A DNA stretch of 64,000 nucleotides from Pseudomonas putida NBRC 14164 (GCF_000412675.1 NC_021505.1:2598501-2662500); one strand, 5' to 3'; counted from the first letter of the stretch, positions 16,725-25,368 are shown. Notes: a model not told the origin generated them from the sequence alone. Numbers and translations: made by a program.

Positions 16725-18515
16725 ATGAAGTTCTCCACATCGCTGATGAGCGCGCTGTGCCTGGCGATCGCGAGTGGGTGGGCCTGTGCCGAGCAAGTGT
16801 TGCCCGCGCCACCCGAACTGGCCTCCGGCTACCGCACTGGCCTGCAGCCGGTGCACGCCAGCCGGCATATGGCCGCCGCTGCCAACCCGCTGGCCACCGA
16901 AGCGGGGCGGGCGATGCTGCGTGACGGTGGCAGCGCCATCGACGCGGCCATCGCCATGCAAATGGTGCTGACCTTGGTAGAGCCGCAATCCAGCGGCATC
17001 GGTGGTGGGGCTTTTATCCTCTACTGGGACGGCAAACGTGTTCAGGCTTTCGACGGCCGCGAGGCAGCCCCGGCGCAGGTAACGGAGCAACTGTTCTTGC
17101 AAGCCAATGGTTCACCGATGCCGTTCAGGTCGGCGCAGATCGGCGGGCGCTCAGTGGGTGTGCCGGGGGTACTGCGCGCGCTGAAACTGGCTCACGAGCA
17201 GCACGGCAAGCTGCCTTGGCAGCAACTCTTTGCCCCGGCCATCGCGTTGGCACGTAACGGTTTCCCCGTTTCCGAACGCCTCCACACCCTGGTGGCGGGC
17301 GACCCGTATATCGCCCGGTCACCGGCCATGGCGCGCTACTTCCTGGATAAAAACGGCAAGCCGCTGCCGGTGGGCACGAGGTTGCGCAACCCTGAACTTG
17401 CGCAAACGTTCGAGCAGATTGCCGCGCACGGGCCCCAGGCGTTCTACACCGGTGAAATCGCCGGGGCCATCGTGGCCAAGGTGCGCAGCCATACCAATGC
17501 CGGTTACCTGTCGTTGCAGGACCTTGAGCAGTACACCGCCAAAGAGCGCGAGCCGGTGTGCGGCACCTACAAGGCCTGGCGCGTCTGCGGCATGCCGCCG
17601 CCCTCGTCGGGTGGGGTGACGGTGTTGCAGACGCTGGGCATGCTTGAAGCCGTGCAGCGCGCCACGCCACAACGCGACCTGGCGGCGCTGCGGCCGTTGG
17701 CGAGCGCGTCCCCGGCAGGCCTGGAGGCACCGCCGCTGGCCGTGCACCTGATCGCCGAGGCCGAGCGCCTGGCCTACGCCGACCGCGCTCAGTACCTGGC
17801 CGACAGTGATTACGTGCCGGTCCCGGTCAAGGCCCTGACCGACCCCGCCTACCTGGCCCGCCGAGCAGCGCAGATCGGCGAGCACAGCATGAAGCGCGCT
17901 CGCCCTGGCCAGCCGCAAGGCGCCGACCTGGCCCTGGCACCCGATCGCTCGCCTTTGCGCGTTTCCACTTCGCACCTCAGCGCAGTGGATGACAATGGTC
18001 AGGCACTGGCCATGACCACCTCGGTGGAGGCCGCGTTCGGTTCGCACCTGATGGTCAAGGGCTTCCTGCTCAACAATCATCTGACGGACTTCTCGTTCAT
18101 CCCCCGGGAACACGGCAAGCCCGTGGCCAATCGGGTGCAGCCGGGCAAGCGGCCACTGTCAGCGATGGCGCCGACGCTGGTGTTTTCGCGGGCCTCTGGC
18201 GAGCTTGTGGCCAGCCTTGGTTCGCCAGGGGGCTCGCAGATCATTGGCTACGTGAACAAGGCGCTGATCGGCTTGCTGGATTGGCAGCTCGACCCGCAGC
18301 AGGCGGCCGGCCTGCCCAACTTCGGCAGCCGCAATGCCGGCACTGAAGTGGAAGCCGGGCTGGCCAGCCAATCGCTGATCCGCCAATTGGCAGCCTGGGG
18401 CCATGAGGTCACGCCGATGACCATGACCAGCGGCATGCAGATCATCCAGCGCAGCGGCGATGGCTGGTCCGGTGGCGCCGACCCTCGGCGGGAAGGTGTG
18501 GCCCTTGGCGACTAG
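16725..18515 (+). CDS. ggt: gamma-glutamyltransferase (periplasmic)
   Basis: This enzyme hydrolyses or transfers the gamma-glutamyl group of glutathione and similar compounds in the periplasm. The 596-residue precursor starts with a signal peptide ending near ACAEQ. Family signs are ASRHMAAAANPLATEAG, GGSAIDAAIAMQMVL, QSSGIGGGAFILYWDG and the autoprocessing site before Thr in VSTSHLSAVDDNGQALAM, which would become the N-terminal nucleophile of the small subunit. Later SPGGSQIIGYV closes the active-site glycines. The region after the nucleophile, TTSVEAAFGSHL, lacks the usual TxTxNxxFGS asparagine, so substrate preference may be altered. A LysR gene follows 44 bases downstream. Confidence 0.93.
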   Translation: MKFSTSLMSALCLAIASGWACAEQVLPAPPELASGYRTGLQPVHASRHMAAAANPLATEAGRAMLRDGGSAIDAAIAMQMVLTLVEPQSSGIGGGAFILYWDGKRVQAFDGREAAPAQVTEQLFLQANGSPMPFRSAQIGGRSVGVPGVLRALKLAHEQHGKLPWQQLFAPAIALARNGFPVSERLHTLVAGDPYIARSPAMARYFLDKNGKPLPVGTRLRNPELAQTFEQIAAHGPQAFYTGEIAGAIVAKVRSHTNAGYLSLQDLEQYTAKEREPVCGTYKAWRVCGMPPPSSGGVTVLQTLGMLEAVQRATPQRDLAALRPLASASPAGLEAPPLAVHLIAEAERLAYADRAQYLADSDYVPVPVKALTDPAYLARRAAQIGEHSMKRARPGQPQGADLALAPDRSPLRVSTSHLSAVDDNGQALAMTTSVEAAFGSHLMVKGFLLNNHLTDFSFIPREHGKPVANRVQPGKRPLSAMAPTLVFSRASGELVASLGSPGGSQIIGYVNKALIGLLDWQLDPQQAAGLPNFGSRNAGTEVEAGLASQSLIRQLAAWGHEVTPMTMTSGMQIIQRSGDGWSGGADPRREGVALGD

Positions 18516-18559
18516 CCGTGATAGAACGCAGTCTTGCCATTCCGCAGTTGAATACCAAG

Positions 18560-19441
18560 ATGTCTATCAGCGTGAAATCGAATAGAGCCCTGTTCGACCT
18601 CGACCTGCTACGCGCCATTGTGGTGGTGGCCGATTGCGGTAGCTTCACCACGGCGGCGGCGCGCCTGCACTCGACCCAATCGACCATCAGCCAGAAGGTG
18701 CGCCGCCTGGAAGACATGGTCGGCCATCGCCTGTTGGTGCGGGGTAACCGCGATGTGCTACCAACCGACGCCGGGCAGACCTTGCTCGGCTACGCGCGGC
18801 ACATGCTGGCGCTGAATGACCAGATGCTCGAAGCCCTGGCCGGGGCGATGGTCGGCACCACCGTACGCCTGGGCGTGCCCGAGGACTTCGTTGGCGGGCG
18901 CACAACCAATGCGCTGTCGGCCTTCAGCCGGCTGCACCCGCAAGTGAAACTGGAAGTGACCAGCGGCCTGTGCCGCGACCTCAGCCAAGCCTACGACAAC
19001 GGTGAACTCGACTTGGTGCTGCTCAAGCAGCGGCGCAACACCCGGGAGGGCGTGGCTTGCTGGCCCGAGCGCCTGCAATGGATCGACAGTGCGCGCACCC
19101 CCGCCTTCGAGCTGGACCCGATCCCGCTGGTTACCTTCCCGCCGCGCGGCTTGTACCGCGAGGACATGATCAACGCTATCGAAAGCATGGGCCGGCGCTG
19201 GCGCATCAGTTTCACCAGTTCCAGCCTCAGCGGTATCCAGGCGGCAGTTGCCGATGGCATGGGCATCAGCCTGCTGCCACCAAGGGCAGCCACGGGTGAG
19301 CACCGGGTGCTGGGGGCAGGGCAGGGGCTACCGGAGGTCGACAGCTATGAAATCGTCATCGTCCACCGGCCGACAGCGGATGTGATGGTCAAGGCGTTGG
19401 CCGAGGTCATGACGCAACTGCTGGCGGGCGGCGGGATCTGA
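18560..19441 (+). CDS. LysR-family transcriptional regulator
   Basis: The N-terminal helix-turn-helix is clear (DLLRAIVVVADCGSFTTAAA, STQSTISQKVRRLED), followed by a periplasmic-binding-like effector domain (VRLGVPEDFVGGRTTNAL). The length is about 293 residues from the ATG at 18560; a GTG at 18518 would add 14. It follows ggt on the same strand and ends 88 bases before the convergent ctlX gene. It could control either; LysR proteins usually act on a divergent neighbour and there is none here, so the target is uncertain. Confidence 0.85.
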   Translation: MSISVKSNRALFDLDLLRAIVVVADCGSFTTAAARLHSTQSTISQKVRRLEDMVGHRLLVRGNRDVLPTDAGQTLLGYARHMLALNDQMLEALAGAMVGTTVRLGVPEDFVGGRTTNALSAFSRLHPQVKLEVTSGLCRDLSQAYDNGELDLVLLKQRRNTREGVACWPERLQWIDSARTPAFELDPIPLVTFPPRGLYREDMINAIESMGRRWRISFTSSSLSGIQAAVADGMGISLLPPRAATGEHRVLGAGQGLPEVDSYEIVIVHRPTADVMVKALAEVMTQLLAGGGI

Positions 19442-19466
19442 CACGGCCTTACGAACTGACGCGGTC

Positions 19467-19503
19467 TTTGTGGGGGCGCCCCGGCAGGGCCGCTCCCACA
19501 GAA
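19467..19503. repeat. single REP-like unit
   Basis: GTGGGGGCGCCCCGGCAGGG and the following CGCTCCCACAG form a degenerate inverted pair between the convergent LysR and ctlX genes. It is probably a solitary REP copy. Confidence 0.6.
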
Positions 19504-19529
19504 GATCGAGTCGGCCGAGGGTGGATGGG

Positions 19530-20483
19530 TCAGGCGCAAGCCGCCGCCAGGCGTGGCGACAGGTGAATGCCGGCAATCATGCAGCGCACCGAGCCGCCGG
19601 CCATCTCAATGGTCGGCACGTCCAGTGGCACCAGCCGCGCCGAGCGCTCGATGCGCCGGCGTTGCTCGCTGGTCAGGCTGTCGAAGGCCTTGCGTGACAG
19701 CGCCAGAATACGCCCGTCACGCCCGGACAGTTCGATGGCATTACCGGCAAACTGGCCGATCTGCTGGTTGCTCAAGTCAATCACATCGCGGCCCGATTCG
19801 ATCAGCCGCATGCGCACTTCCTCGGCCCGCGCCTTGTTGGTGAACGTGCCAAAACCCACCAGTGCAAACTCGGTCGCCACGCACATCAGTACGTTGGTGT
19901 GGTAGATCGGCGTGCCTTGCTCGTCGGCAGTGTCGAATACCATCGGCTCGAAGTTGAAGTGCGTGCTGAAGCGCTCCAGGGCAATCGGGTCGGCACGGTT
20001 GGAGCGTGCGGTGTAAGCCACCCGCGACAGGTGGTCGAATACCATGGCGCCGGTCCCTTCGAGGAACAGCTCGTCCTGCTCCAGCCCTGAATAATCGATT
20101 ACATCCTGCACGCGGTACTCATTCTTGAGCATCTCGATCACATCGGCGCGCCGCTCGCGGCGGCGGTTGCGCGAGTACATCGAGTAGATCGCGATATGCC
20201 CACCGGGGTGGGTCGAGAACCAGTTGTTGGGGAACACCGAGTCCGGGGTGTTGTGCTCGCCAAAATCGTCGAACAGGTGTACGCGTACGCCTTCGGCCTC
20301 GAGGCGGCCGACGGCCTGGGTGACTTCATCACGGGCAACCTCGGCGAGCGCCTGTGCGGCGAGGCTGGGGTTGCTGCGCTGGAATGAGTTGTCGGCTGCG
20401 GTTTCCGGGTTGGGGGTGAACGCATGTGGCCTGACCATGACCACTGCTGCAGGTGCTTGAATCGAACGCGTCGGGAATGCCAT
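19530..20483 (-). CDS. ctlX: citrulline-utilisation hydrolase CtlX (amidinotransferase/DDAH superfamily)
   Basis: The 317 residues belong to the guanidino-group-modifying superfamily. FPNNWFSTHPGGHIAIYSM carries the substrate-binding Asn/Asp region, LEQDELFLEGTGAMVFDH the catalytic-Glu region, YHTNVLMCVATEFALVG the catalytic His, and GGSVRCMIAGIHL the catalytic Cys. This pattern is the CtlX family, reported to hydrolyse citrulline to ornithine. The next enzyme, ornithine cyclodeaminase, lies just upstream in the same operon with 26 bases between, which fits a citrulline-ornithine-proline route. The ATG at 20483 is chosen because the longer frame would overlap ocd. Dimethylarginine hydrolase is an alternative. 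Confidence 0.85.
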   Translation of the reverse strand: MAFPTRSIQAPAAVVMVRPHAFTPNPETAADNSFQRSNPSLAAQALAEVARDEVTQAVGRLEAEGVRVHLFDDFGEHNTPDSVFPNNWFSTHPGGHIAIYSMYSRNRRRERRADVIEMLKNEYRVQDVIDYSGLEQDELFLEGTGAMVFDHLSRVAYTARSNRADPIALERFSTHFNFEPMVFDTADEQGTPIYHTNVLMCVATEFALVGFGTFTNKARAEEVRMRLIESGRDVIDLSNQQIGQFAGNAIELSGRDGRILALSRKAFDSLTSEQRRRIERSARLVPLDVPTIEMAGGSVRCMIAGIHLSPRLAAACA

Positions 20484-20509
20484 CTGGAAGTACCGGGTAG
20501 GAAGCGGGG

Positions 20510-21562
20510 TTAGGCAACGCGTCGGATGCGGCTTTTGGCAGCGCGGCCGCGGGTGTGGCTGAACAGGTCTTTCGGGTCGTCTTCCACCCATGGCACCAGG
20601 TCGATCTTCGTGCCCATGCCGCGCTTTTCGGCCTGCTGTAGTACGTAACGTAGTACGGTGTAGTCTTCCAGGGCGAAGCCCACCGAGTCGAATACGGTGA
20701 CCTGGCTGTCGCTCTGGCGCCCCTCGGTCTCGCCGCGCAGCACACGCCACAGGTCAACCACCGGGAAGTCAGCGGGCAGCTGCTGGATGTCCCCTTCGAT
20801 ACGGGTTTGCGGCTCGTACTCGACGAACACCCGGGCGTTGCGCAGCACATCGGCGTGCAGTTCGGTCTTGCCCGGGCAGTCTCCCCCCACGGCATTCAGG
20901 TGCATGCCGGGTTCGAGCATGTCAGGGGTGATGATGGTGGCGTAGGCCTTGTCGGCAGTGACCGTGGTGATGATGTCCACGCCTTTCACCGCCTCGGCCA
21001 CCGAGCCGGCCCGGCGAATGGTGAGGCCGCTGTATTCCTTGAGGTTGGCAATCAGCTTGGCGGTGGCCAGCGGGTCGGTGTCGTAGGCGATGATTTCTTC
21101 GATGCCCAGGTGCTTGTGGAAGGCCAGCGCCTGGAATTCGCTTTGCGCGCCGTTGCCGATCAGCGCCATCTTGCGCGAGTTCGGTCGGGCCAGTGCCTGG
21201 GCTGCCATCAGCGAGGTAGCCGCAGTGCGCAGGGCGGTGGCAATGGTCAGTTCGGACAGCAACACCGGGTAGCCGGTTTCGACATCGGCCAATACGCCGA
21301 AGGCCATCACGGTATGCAGGTCACGCGCGGTGTTGGCCGGGTGGCCGTTGACGTATTTGAAGGCGTAGCGGCTGTTGTCGGCGACCGGCATCAGTTCGAT
21401 CACACCCACTTCCGAATGGCTGGCAACCCGTGCGGATTTATCAAACTCCTGCCAGCGTTTGAAGTCTTCACGAATGGCCGCAGCCAGCTCGCCTATGAAC
21501 GGCGCTACGCCAATGTCGTGCACCAAGTCCGACATGGTTGGAACATCAATGAAATACGTCAT
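20510..21562 (-). CDS. ocd: ornithine cyclodeaminase
   Basis: This NAD-dependent enzyme converts L-ornithine to L-proline and ammonia. The 350 residues equal the P. putida-type enzyme. The Rossmann motif is MALIGNGAQSEFQAL at about residues 130-145, followed by ITTVTADKAYATIIT and HLNAVGGDCPGKTELH. The N-terminal substrate part includes NSRYAFKYVNGHP. Start at 21562 (MTYFIDVPTMSDLV). It is the first gene of an operon with ctlX and is divergent from an Lrp-type regulator 191 bases away, which probably controls both. Confidence 0.93.
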   Translation of the reverse strand: MTYFIDVPTMSDLVHDIGVAPFIGELAAAIREDFKRWQEFDKSARVASHSEVGVIELMPVADNSRYAFKYVNGHPANTARDLHTVMAFGVLADVETGYPVLLSELTIATALRTAATSLMAAQALARPNSRKMALIGNGAQSEFQALAFHKHLGIEEIIAYDTDPLATAKLIANLKEYSGLTIRRAGSVAEAVKGVDIITTVTADKAYATIITPDMLEPGMHLNAVGGDCPGKTELHADVLRNARVFVEYEPQTRIEGDIQQLPADFPVVDLWRVLRGETEGRQSDSQVTVFDSVGFALEDYTVLRYVLQQAEKRGMGTKIDLVPWVEDDPKDLFSHTRGRAAKSRIRRVA

Positions 21563-21753
21563 GCTCTTGCACCTTGTTATTGTGCGCTGCCCTCTGGATA
21601 TTGCAGGGTGAGCGCTTAGGATTATCGAAGTGTCGCCGGCTCGAATATTTTGATGAAAGGTTGCGTCAACAGGAAGAATGCAGGTTGCCAGTTTCGCCAA
21701 CTTTCTAGACAATCTGCCACCCCAAAGTAGCAATCTGATTATTTGGCAGGCAT

Positions 21754-22176
21754 ATGGACACTATCGATCGGGAACTGATTGCGCTGTTGCGGGACAATGC
21801 ACGTACCCCCGTGCTGACCTTGGCAAAAAAACTCAAGGTGGCCAGGGCAACGGTGCAAAACCGCATCACTCGCCTCGAAGAGCAGGGCGTGATCATCGGC
21901 TACACGGTACGCTTGCGCTCCGATGCGCTGGACCAGGGCGTGCGGGCGATCACCAGCATCGGCATCAGCGGCCACCACGCCGCAGAGGTCAAGCACGCGC
22001 TGCGTGGGCACCCCAACGTGGTGGCCATTCATACCACCAATGGCCGCTGGGACCTGATGGCAGAGCTGCGCGCAGACACCCTTGAAGCGTTCGACCGGGC
22101 GCTTAACACCATTCGCTCCATCCCGCACATCGAGAATACCGAGACCAGCATCCTGCTCTCCACCTACAAGATGTGA
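21754..22176 (+). CDS. Lrp/AsnC-family regulator
   Basis: The 140 residues start with an AsnC-type winged helix (MDTIDRELIALLRDNARTPV, VARATVQNRITRLEEQGVI) and end with a RAM ligand-binding domain (GHPNVVAIHTTNGRWDLMAEL). It is divergent from ocd-ctlX and upstream of an amino-acid permease, so a role as sensor of ornithine, citrulline or a related amino acid is likely. An IR-like GATTATTTGGCAGG stretch lies just upstream of its start but I cannot define an operator. Confidence 0.9.
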   Translation: MDTIDRELIALLRDNARTPVLTLAKKLKVARATVQNRITRLEEQGVIIGYTVRLRSDALDQGVRAITSIGISGHHAAEVKHALRGHPNVVAIHTTNGRWDLMAELRADTLEAFDRALNTIRSIPHIENTETSILLSTYKM

Positions 22177-22519
22177 CCGCTGGGTCAGGCCTTTTGACAG
22201 GCGCATTGCGCAAACTGTCACCCAGGCTTTCCACAGTGCAAAAAATCCCTTGGGCTGTGCGCATTCTGTAGCGTTCCGCTTGGCCCGGGCCACTGGCAGA
22301 ATGAAACTGTTTCCGTGCAACGGTACACGGCGCACCACCCAAGGTGCGTTTCAAACAATAAAATAGCCCGCAGCGAAGTTGCGTCGGGCGTGAGTGTCCG
22401 TTTTCGTTATTACCTGCGCTTTTATCATTTTCAATGACAGTGAACTTGCACCTTGGTGCCAATTAAATGGTGCGGCGCGGGGCGCTGAAGTTTTACCAAA
22501 AAAGAATAAGAGGTCGACT
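22177..22519. other. intergenic region between the Lrp gene and the permease
   Basis: Across 343 bases I see no supported open frame. A run AAAACAATAAAATAGCCCGCAG without its final letters and the following TTGCGTCGGGC may form a weak hairpin around 22362-22390, perhaps ending the Lrp transcript. The permease promoter should lie after this, in the AT-rich stretch 22400-22450. No sigma-54 promoter was found. Confidence 0.5.
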
Positions 22520-23938
22520 ATGCATCAAACGTGCAATGCGCAAAGCGCAGCTCCGCAAGAGGGCCGAGTGCTCAAGCGACGGCTGGAAAACCGACACATA
22601 CAGCTTATTTCGATCAGTGGCGCCATTGGTACCGGTTTGTTCATGGGCTCGGGCAAGATCATTGCGCTGTCTGGCACTTCAATCATCCTCGTCTACGCCA
22701 TCATCGGTTTTTTTGTGTTCTGCATTATGCGCGCCATGGGCGAGATGCTGCTGGCCAACCTGCAGATGGAATCGTTCGCCGACCTGGTGCACAACTACCT
22801 GGGGCCGCGGGCCGGTTACATTCTCAGCTGGTCGTACTGGCTCAGCTGGGTGGTGGCGGCGGTGGGCGACGTGGTGGTGGTCGCAGGGTTCGTGCAGTAC
22901 TGGTACCCCGATGTGCCTACCTGGCTACCGGCTTTCGGCACCATGTTCCTGTTGCTGGGCCTGAACATGCTGGCGGTGAAGGCCTTTGGTGAAGTGGAGT
23001 TCTGGTTCGGCCTGATCAAGATCGTCGCCATCGTGCTGCTGGTGGTAACCGGCCTGGTGATGGTCGCCACCTCCTATACCTCGCCGGGCGGGGTGACGGC
23101 GTCGTTCAGCCACCTGGTGGCGCCTGGCGTGGTCATGCCGCATGGCATCCTTGGCTTCCTCGCCGGGTTCCAGATCGCTATCTTCTCCTTCGTCGGCACC
23201 GAGCTTATCGGCACCGCAGCGGCCGAGGCCAAAGACCCCGAGAAGACCCTGCCGAAGGCAATCAATACCATCCCCGTACGTATCCTGCTTTTCTACATCT
23301 GTTCGTTGGTGTGCATCATCAGTGTGGTGTCCTGGGCCAATGTGCCGGCCAACCGCAGCCCGTTCGTTGAATTGTTCCTGCTTGGCGGGTTGCCCGCTGC
23401 TGCTGGCATCATCAACTTCGTGGTGCTGACCTCTGCGGCCTCGTCGGCCAACAGTGGCGTCTACTCGGGCTCGCGCATGCTCTACGGCCTGTCGCACCAA
23501 CAACAGGCGCCGACGGCGTTCGGGCGTCTGTCCGGCTCGGGTACGCCGGTGCGGGCGCTGGTGTTTTCCGGGGTGTGCATGGCGATTGCGCTGACGCTGC
23601 TGTTCGTGATCCCGGAAGTGATGACCGTGTTCACCCTGGTGTCGACCATTTCCGCGGTGATGATCATCGTTACCTGGTCGCTGATCCTGCTGTCCTATTT
23701 CGCCTACCGCCGACAGAATCCGCAGGCGCATGAGCAGTCCAGGTTCAAGCTGCCCGGCGGCAAGGTCACCGCCGCGCTGGCGCAGCTGTTCCTGATTTTC
23801 GTGCTGTGCCTGCTGGCCCTGGAGCCGGACACCCGCACGGCGTTGTACGTGATGCCGTTGTGGTATGCGGGCCTGTTGCTCGCCTATCGACGCAGGACCA
23901 AGGCCTCTGCGCAACCGCAGACAGCGACTGCTACATAG
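22520..23938 (+). CDS. APC-family amino-acid permease (12 TM)
   Basis: The 472 residues carry the amino-acid/polyamine/organocation permease signature (LENRHIQLISISGAIGTGLF, GSGKIIALSGTSIILVYAI) and twelve hydrophobic helices. The GLFMGSG stretch of TM1 and EFWFGLIKIVAI region place it with the AAT group (CycA, GabP, ProY). It is a proton-linked importer in the inner membrane. The ATG at 22520 follows AAGAGG and starts MHQTCNAQS. Beside Lrp and ocd-ctlX, ornithine, citrulline or proline uptake is a reasonable guess but not shown. Confidence 0.9.
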   Translation: MHQTCNAQSAAPQEGRVLKRRLENRHIQLISISGAIGTGLFMGSGKIIALSGTSIILVYAIIGFFVFCIMRAMGEMLLANLQMESFADLVHNYLGPRAGYILSWSYWLSWVVAAVGDVVVVAGFVQYWYPDVPTWLPAFGTMFLLLGLNMLAVKAFGEVEFWFGLIKIVAIVLLVVTGLVMVATSYTSPGGVTASFSHLVAPGVVMPHGILGFLAGFQIAIFSFVGTELIGTAAAEAKDPEKTLPKAINTIPVRILLFYICSLVCIISVVSWANVPANRSPFVELFLLGGLPAAAGIINFVVLTSAASSANSGVYSGSRMLYGLSHQQQAPTAFGRLSGSGTPVRALVFSGVCMAIALTLLFVIPEVMTVFTLVSTISAVMIIVTWSLILLSYFAYRRQNPQAHEQSRFKLPGGKVTAALAQLFLIFVLCLLALEPDTRTALYVMPLWYAGLLLAYRRRTKASAQPQTATAT

Positions 23939-23957
23939 CACCATGGGACTGCTGTGC

Positions 23958-24046
23958 AGCCCATCGTTGGCAAGCCAGCTCCCACCTGGACTGCGCGAGT
24001 CGCAAGATTCGCGCTGTACCTGTGGGCGCTGGCTTGCCGGCGAGAC
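23958..24046. repeat. REP pair, CCGGCAAGCCAGC variant
   Basis: Inverted units at about 23958-23987 and 24017-24046 lie between the convergent permease and START-domain genes. The left unit has ATCGTTGGCAAGCCAGCTCC; the right has GCGCTGGCTTGCCGGCGA. Confidence 0.8.
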
Positions 24047-24049
24047 ACC

Positions 24050-24655
24050 TCAAGGCTGGCGTTCAGCAACCGCCCGCAACGTCCGCAACGTCACCACCGG
24101 TGCATCCACCACGAACCTGTTGGCCAGCCAGCCGGGCACATCGCCGGCAGGGTCGGCCTGCAACTGGTAGGTCACCTCCGTCTCGCGCTCGCCCAGTGGT
24201 TTCATCCGCCATTCACCGCTCAGATGCTGCACCCGGATCAGGCCGTCCACCTCGGGGATCCTGTCGGGCTCGGCACTCAGGCGCCGCAGCAGGGTGCCGT
24301 CATCCAGGCGTTCGCTGGTCACTTTCAGCACAATGTCCCGCGGCATCGTCGGCCACGGCAGGTTGGTGGTCAGGTACACCCAGGTATTGGCGCCCTCTAC
24401 TTCCAGCAAACGCATCTGGTCACAGGCGTATAGCCATTTGCAGGCTACCCGCAGGTTCTCTTGCAGATCGGTGAGGGTGCGCACGCTGGCTTTCATGGTG
24501 CTCACACCACGAAATTGCTGGTAGGACGAGTCAGCCGCGCCACTGAGGTACACGCGGATGCCTTCGCGGTCGTAGGCCAGGTTCCAGTCATCGGCGGCCG
24601 GGGCAGGGGCAGGGGCACACAGCAGCAGGGCAGTGAGCAGCAGGCAGCGGTTCAT
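24050..24655 (-). CDS. START-domain protein, exported
   Basis: The 201 residues begin with a signal peptide (MNRCLLLTALLLCAPAPAPA) and then a START-like lipid-binding domain. It opens WNLAYDREGIRVYLSG, continues RDIVLKVTSERLDDGTLLRR and SGEWRMKPLGERETEVTYQL, and closes on the long C-terminal helix (GWLANRFVVDAPVVTLRTL). START domains bind a hydrophobic ligand; the ligand here is unknown. The open frame runs without a stop upstream into a 333-bp Rhs remnant, giving a chance fusion frame of 312 residues; the signal peptide argues for the start at 24655. A ribosome site is not evident, so expression may have been disturbed by the Rhs rearrangement. Confidence 0.82.
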   Translation of the reverse strand: MNRCLLLTALLLCAPAPAPAADDWNLAYDREGIRVYLSGAADSSYQQFRGVSTMKASVRTLTDLQENLRVACKWLYACDQMRLLEVEGANTWVYLTTNLPWPTMPRDIVLKVTSERLDDGTLLRRLSAEPDRIPEVDGLIRVQHLSGEWRMKPLGERETEVTYQLQADPAGDVPGWLANRFVVDAPVVTLRTLRAVAERQP

Positions 24656-24705
24656 GGCCGGTACCGCGTGGGGGATGGGTTTTTCAGTATGAGTAACAAC
24701 GACCC

Positions 24706-25038
24706 CCTGCGCCACCGGCACAAAGGTGCCGGGTTCGAACACATAGTGCGTGCTGCGCCCATGGCGCTCGCGGTCCCGGCATTCGAACGCCAGCGTGTCG
24801 CCTTCCCACACATACCAGGTAAAGCCACACCCCAACTGTTCATCCAGTTCGCGCCGCTGGTTCTCGTTCCATACCGGGCCGGCTTGCCGCCGGTCGCGGT
24901 ACTTGGCGTGGGATTTCTTGTACAGGCGACGACCCAGCGCGTCGTAGGCAAAGCTGACGGTCAGGCGGTCATCTTCGTAACGGCGCAAGCGGTTGTGGAG
25001 GTCCCAGGTGAAATGGCCTTGCTTGCAATCCGTGGTCG
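24706..25038 (-). pseudogene. remnant of Rhs core (block A), duplicate of 27317-27649
   Basis: About 333 bases are nearly identical to the Rhs gene at 27317-27649. They code RRYEDDRLTVSFAYDALGRR through FEPGTFVPVAQ and lack everything before and after. The left end, at CCTGCGCCACCGGCAC, is the same sequence at which the other duplicate (25755-26092) breaks off. It is out of context, has no start of its own beyond an internal ATG, and runs into the START gene. It is likely a leftover from an earlier tip exchange. Confidence 0.85.
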
Positions 25039-25131
25039 AACCAATAAGGGATTGGCATTTTCACTCTAAATCAGCCCGCGCTCGTTCACTTTGCATGTTC
25101 TGACCTTTTGTCGTCAATCTTAAATATCAAT

Positions 25132-25368
25132 CTATTCTTTCGCATGAGAGGAAGTGCTCAATTTATTTAAATCAAGCGAGCTGTCGGTTAGTTTTTCGAT
25201 TTTAGCCGCTGCTAGGGAGTCTATAGGGTAGTCATCATAAAGCTGCTCTGAATCGTTGGCTATCTTTAGTAGCAAGCGAAGTTCGCCTATTTCGATGGGG
25301 TTGATAAAGTTAAGCTCTCCAATGTATTTTTCACTATGCTTGTCAAATACAGATATTGAATATTTTAC
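25132..25368 (-). CDS. probable immunity protein for the E3-like toxin; no standard start codon
   Basis: A frame of 78 codons reads KYSISVFDKHSEKYIGELNF, then an acidic middle (NDSEQLYDDYPIDSLAAAKI) and KLTDSSLDLNKLSTSSHAKE before TAG. It overlaps the stop codon of the E3-like toxin, as immunity genes often do. The VFDKxSExxxGE opening and YDDYPID section resemble small immunity proteins found beside colicin E3-type domains (DUF7683-like, from memory). The expected first codon is GTA, where ATGA-type coupling would give ATG; no ATG, GTG or TTG occurs in frame before codon about 35. It may be a decayed start or use a rare one. AT-rich like other tip genes. Confidence 0.6.
   Translation of the reverse strand, partial: VKYSISVFDKHSEKYIGELNFINPIEIGELRLLLKIANDSEQLYDDYPIDSLAAAKIEKLTDSSLDLNKLSTSSHAKE

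Noticed and set aside
19530..20750. 406-codon form of ctlX
   Set aside because: The extension overlaps the end of ocd in another frame and has no conserved residues; ATG 20483 gives the family length.
22177..22519. Sigma-54 promoter before the permease (TTGGCCCGGGCCACTGGC)
   Set aside because: The -24 GG is present but the -12 GC is not at the right spacing.
24050..24988. 312-residue Rhs-START fusion protein
   Set aside because: The START part begins with its own signal peptide, and the Rhs part is a truncated duplicate; the joined frame is most simply accidental.
25035..25131. Third toxin tip between the second immunity frame and Rhs block A
   Set aside because: Only frames of about 11 to 20 codons exist here, too short to support a toxin or immunity remnant.
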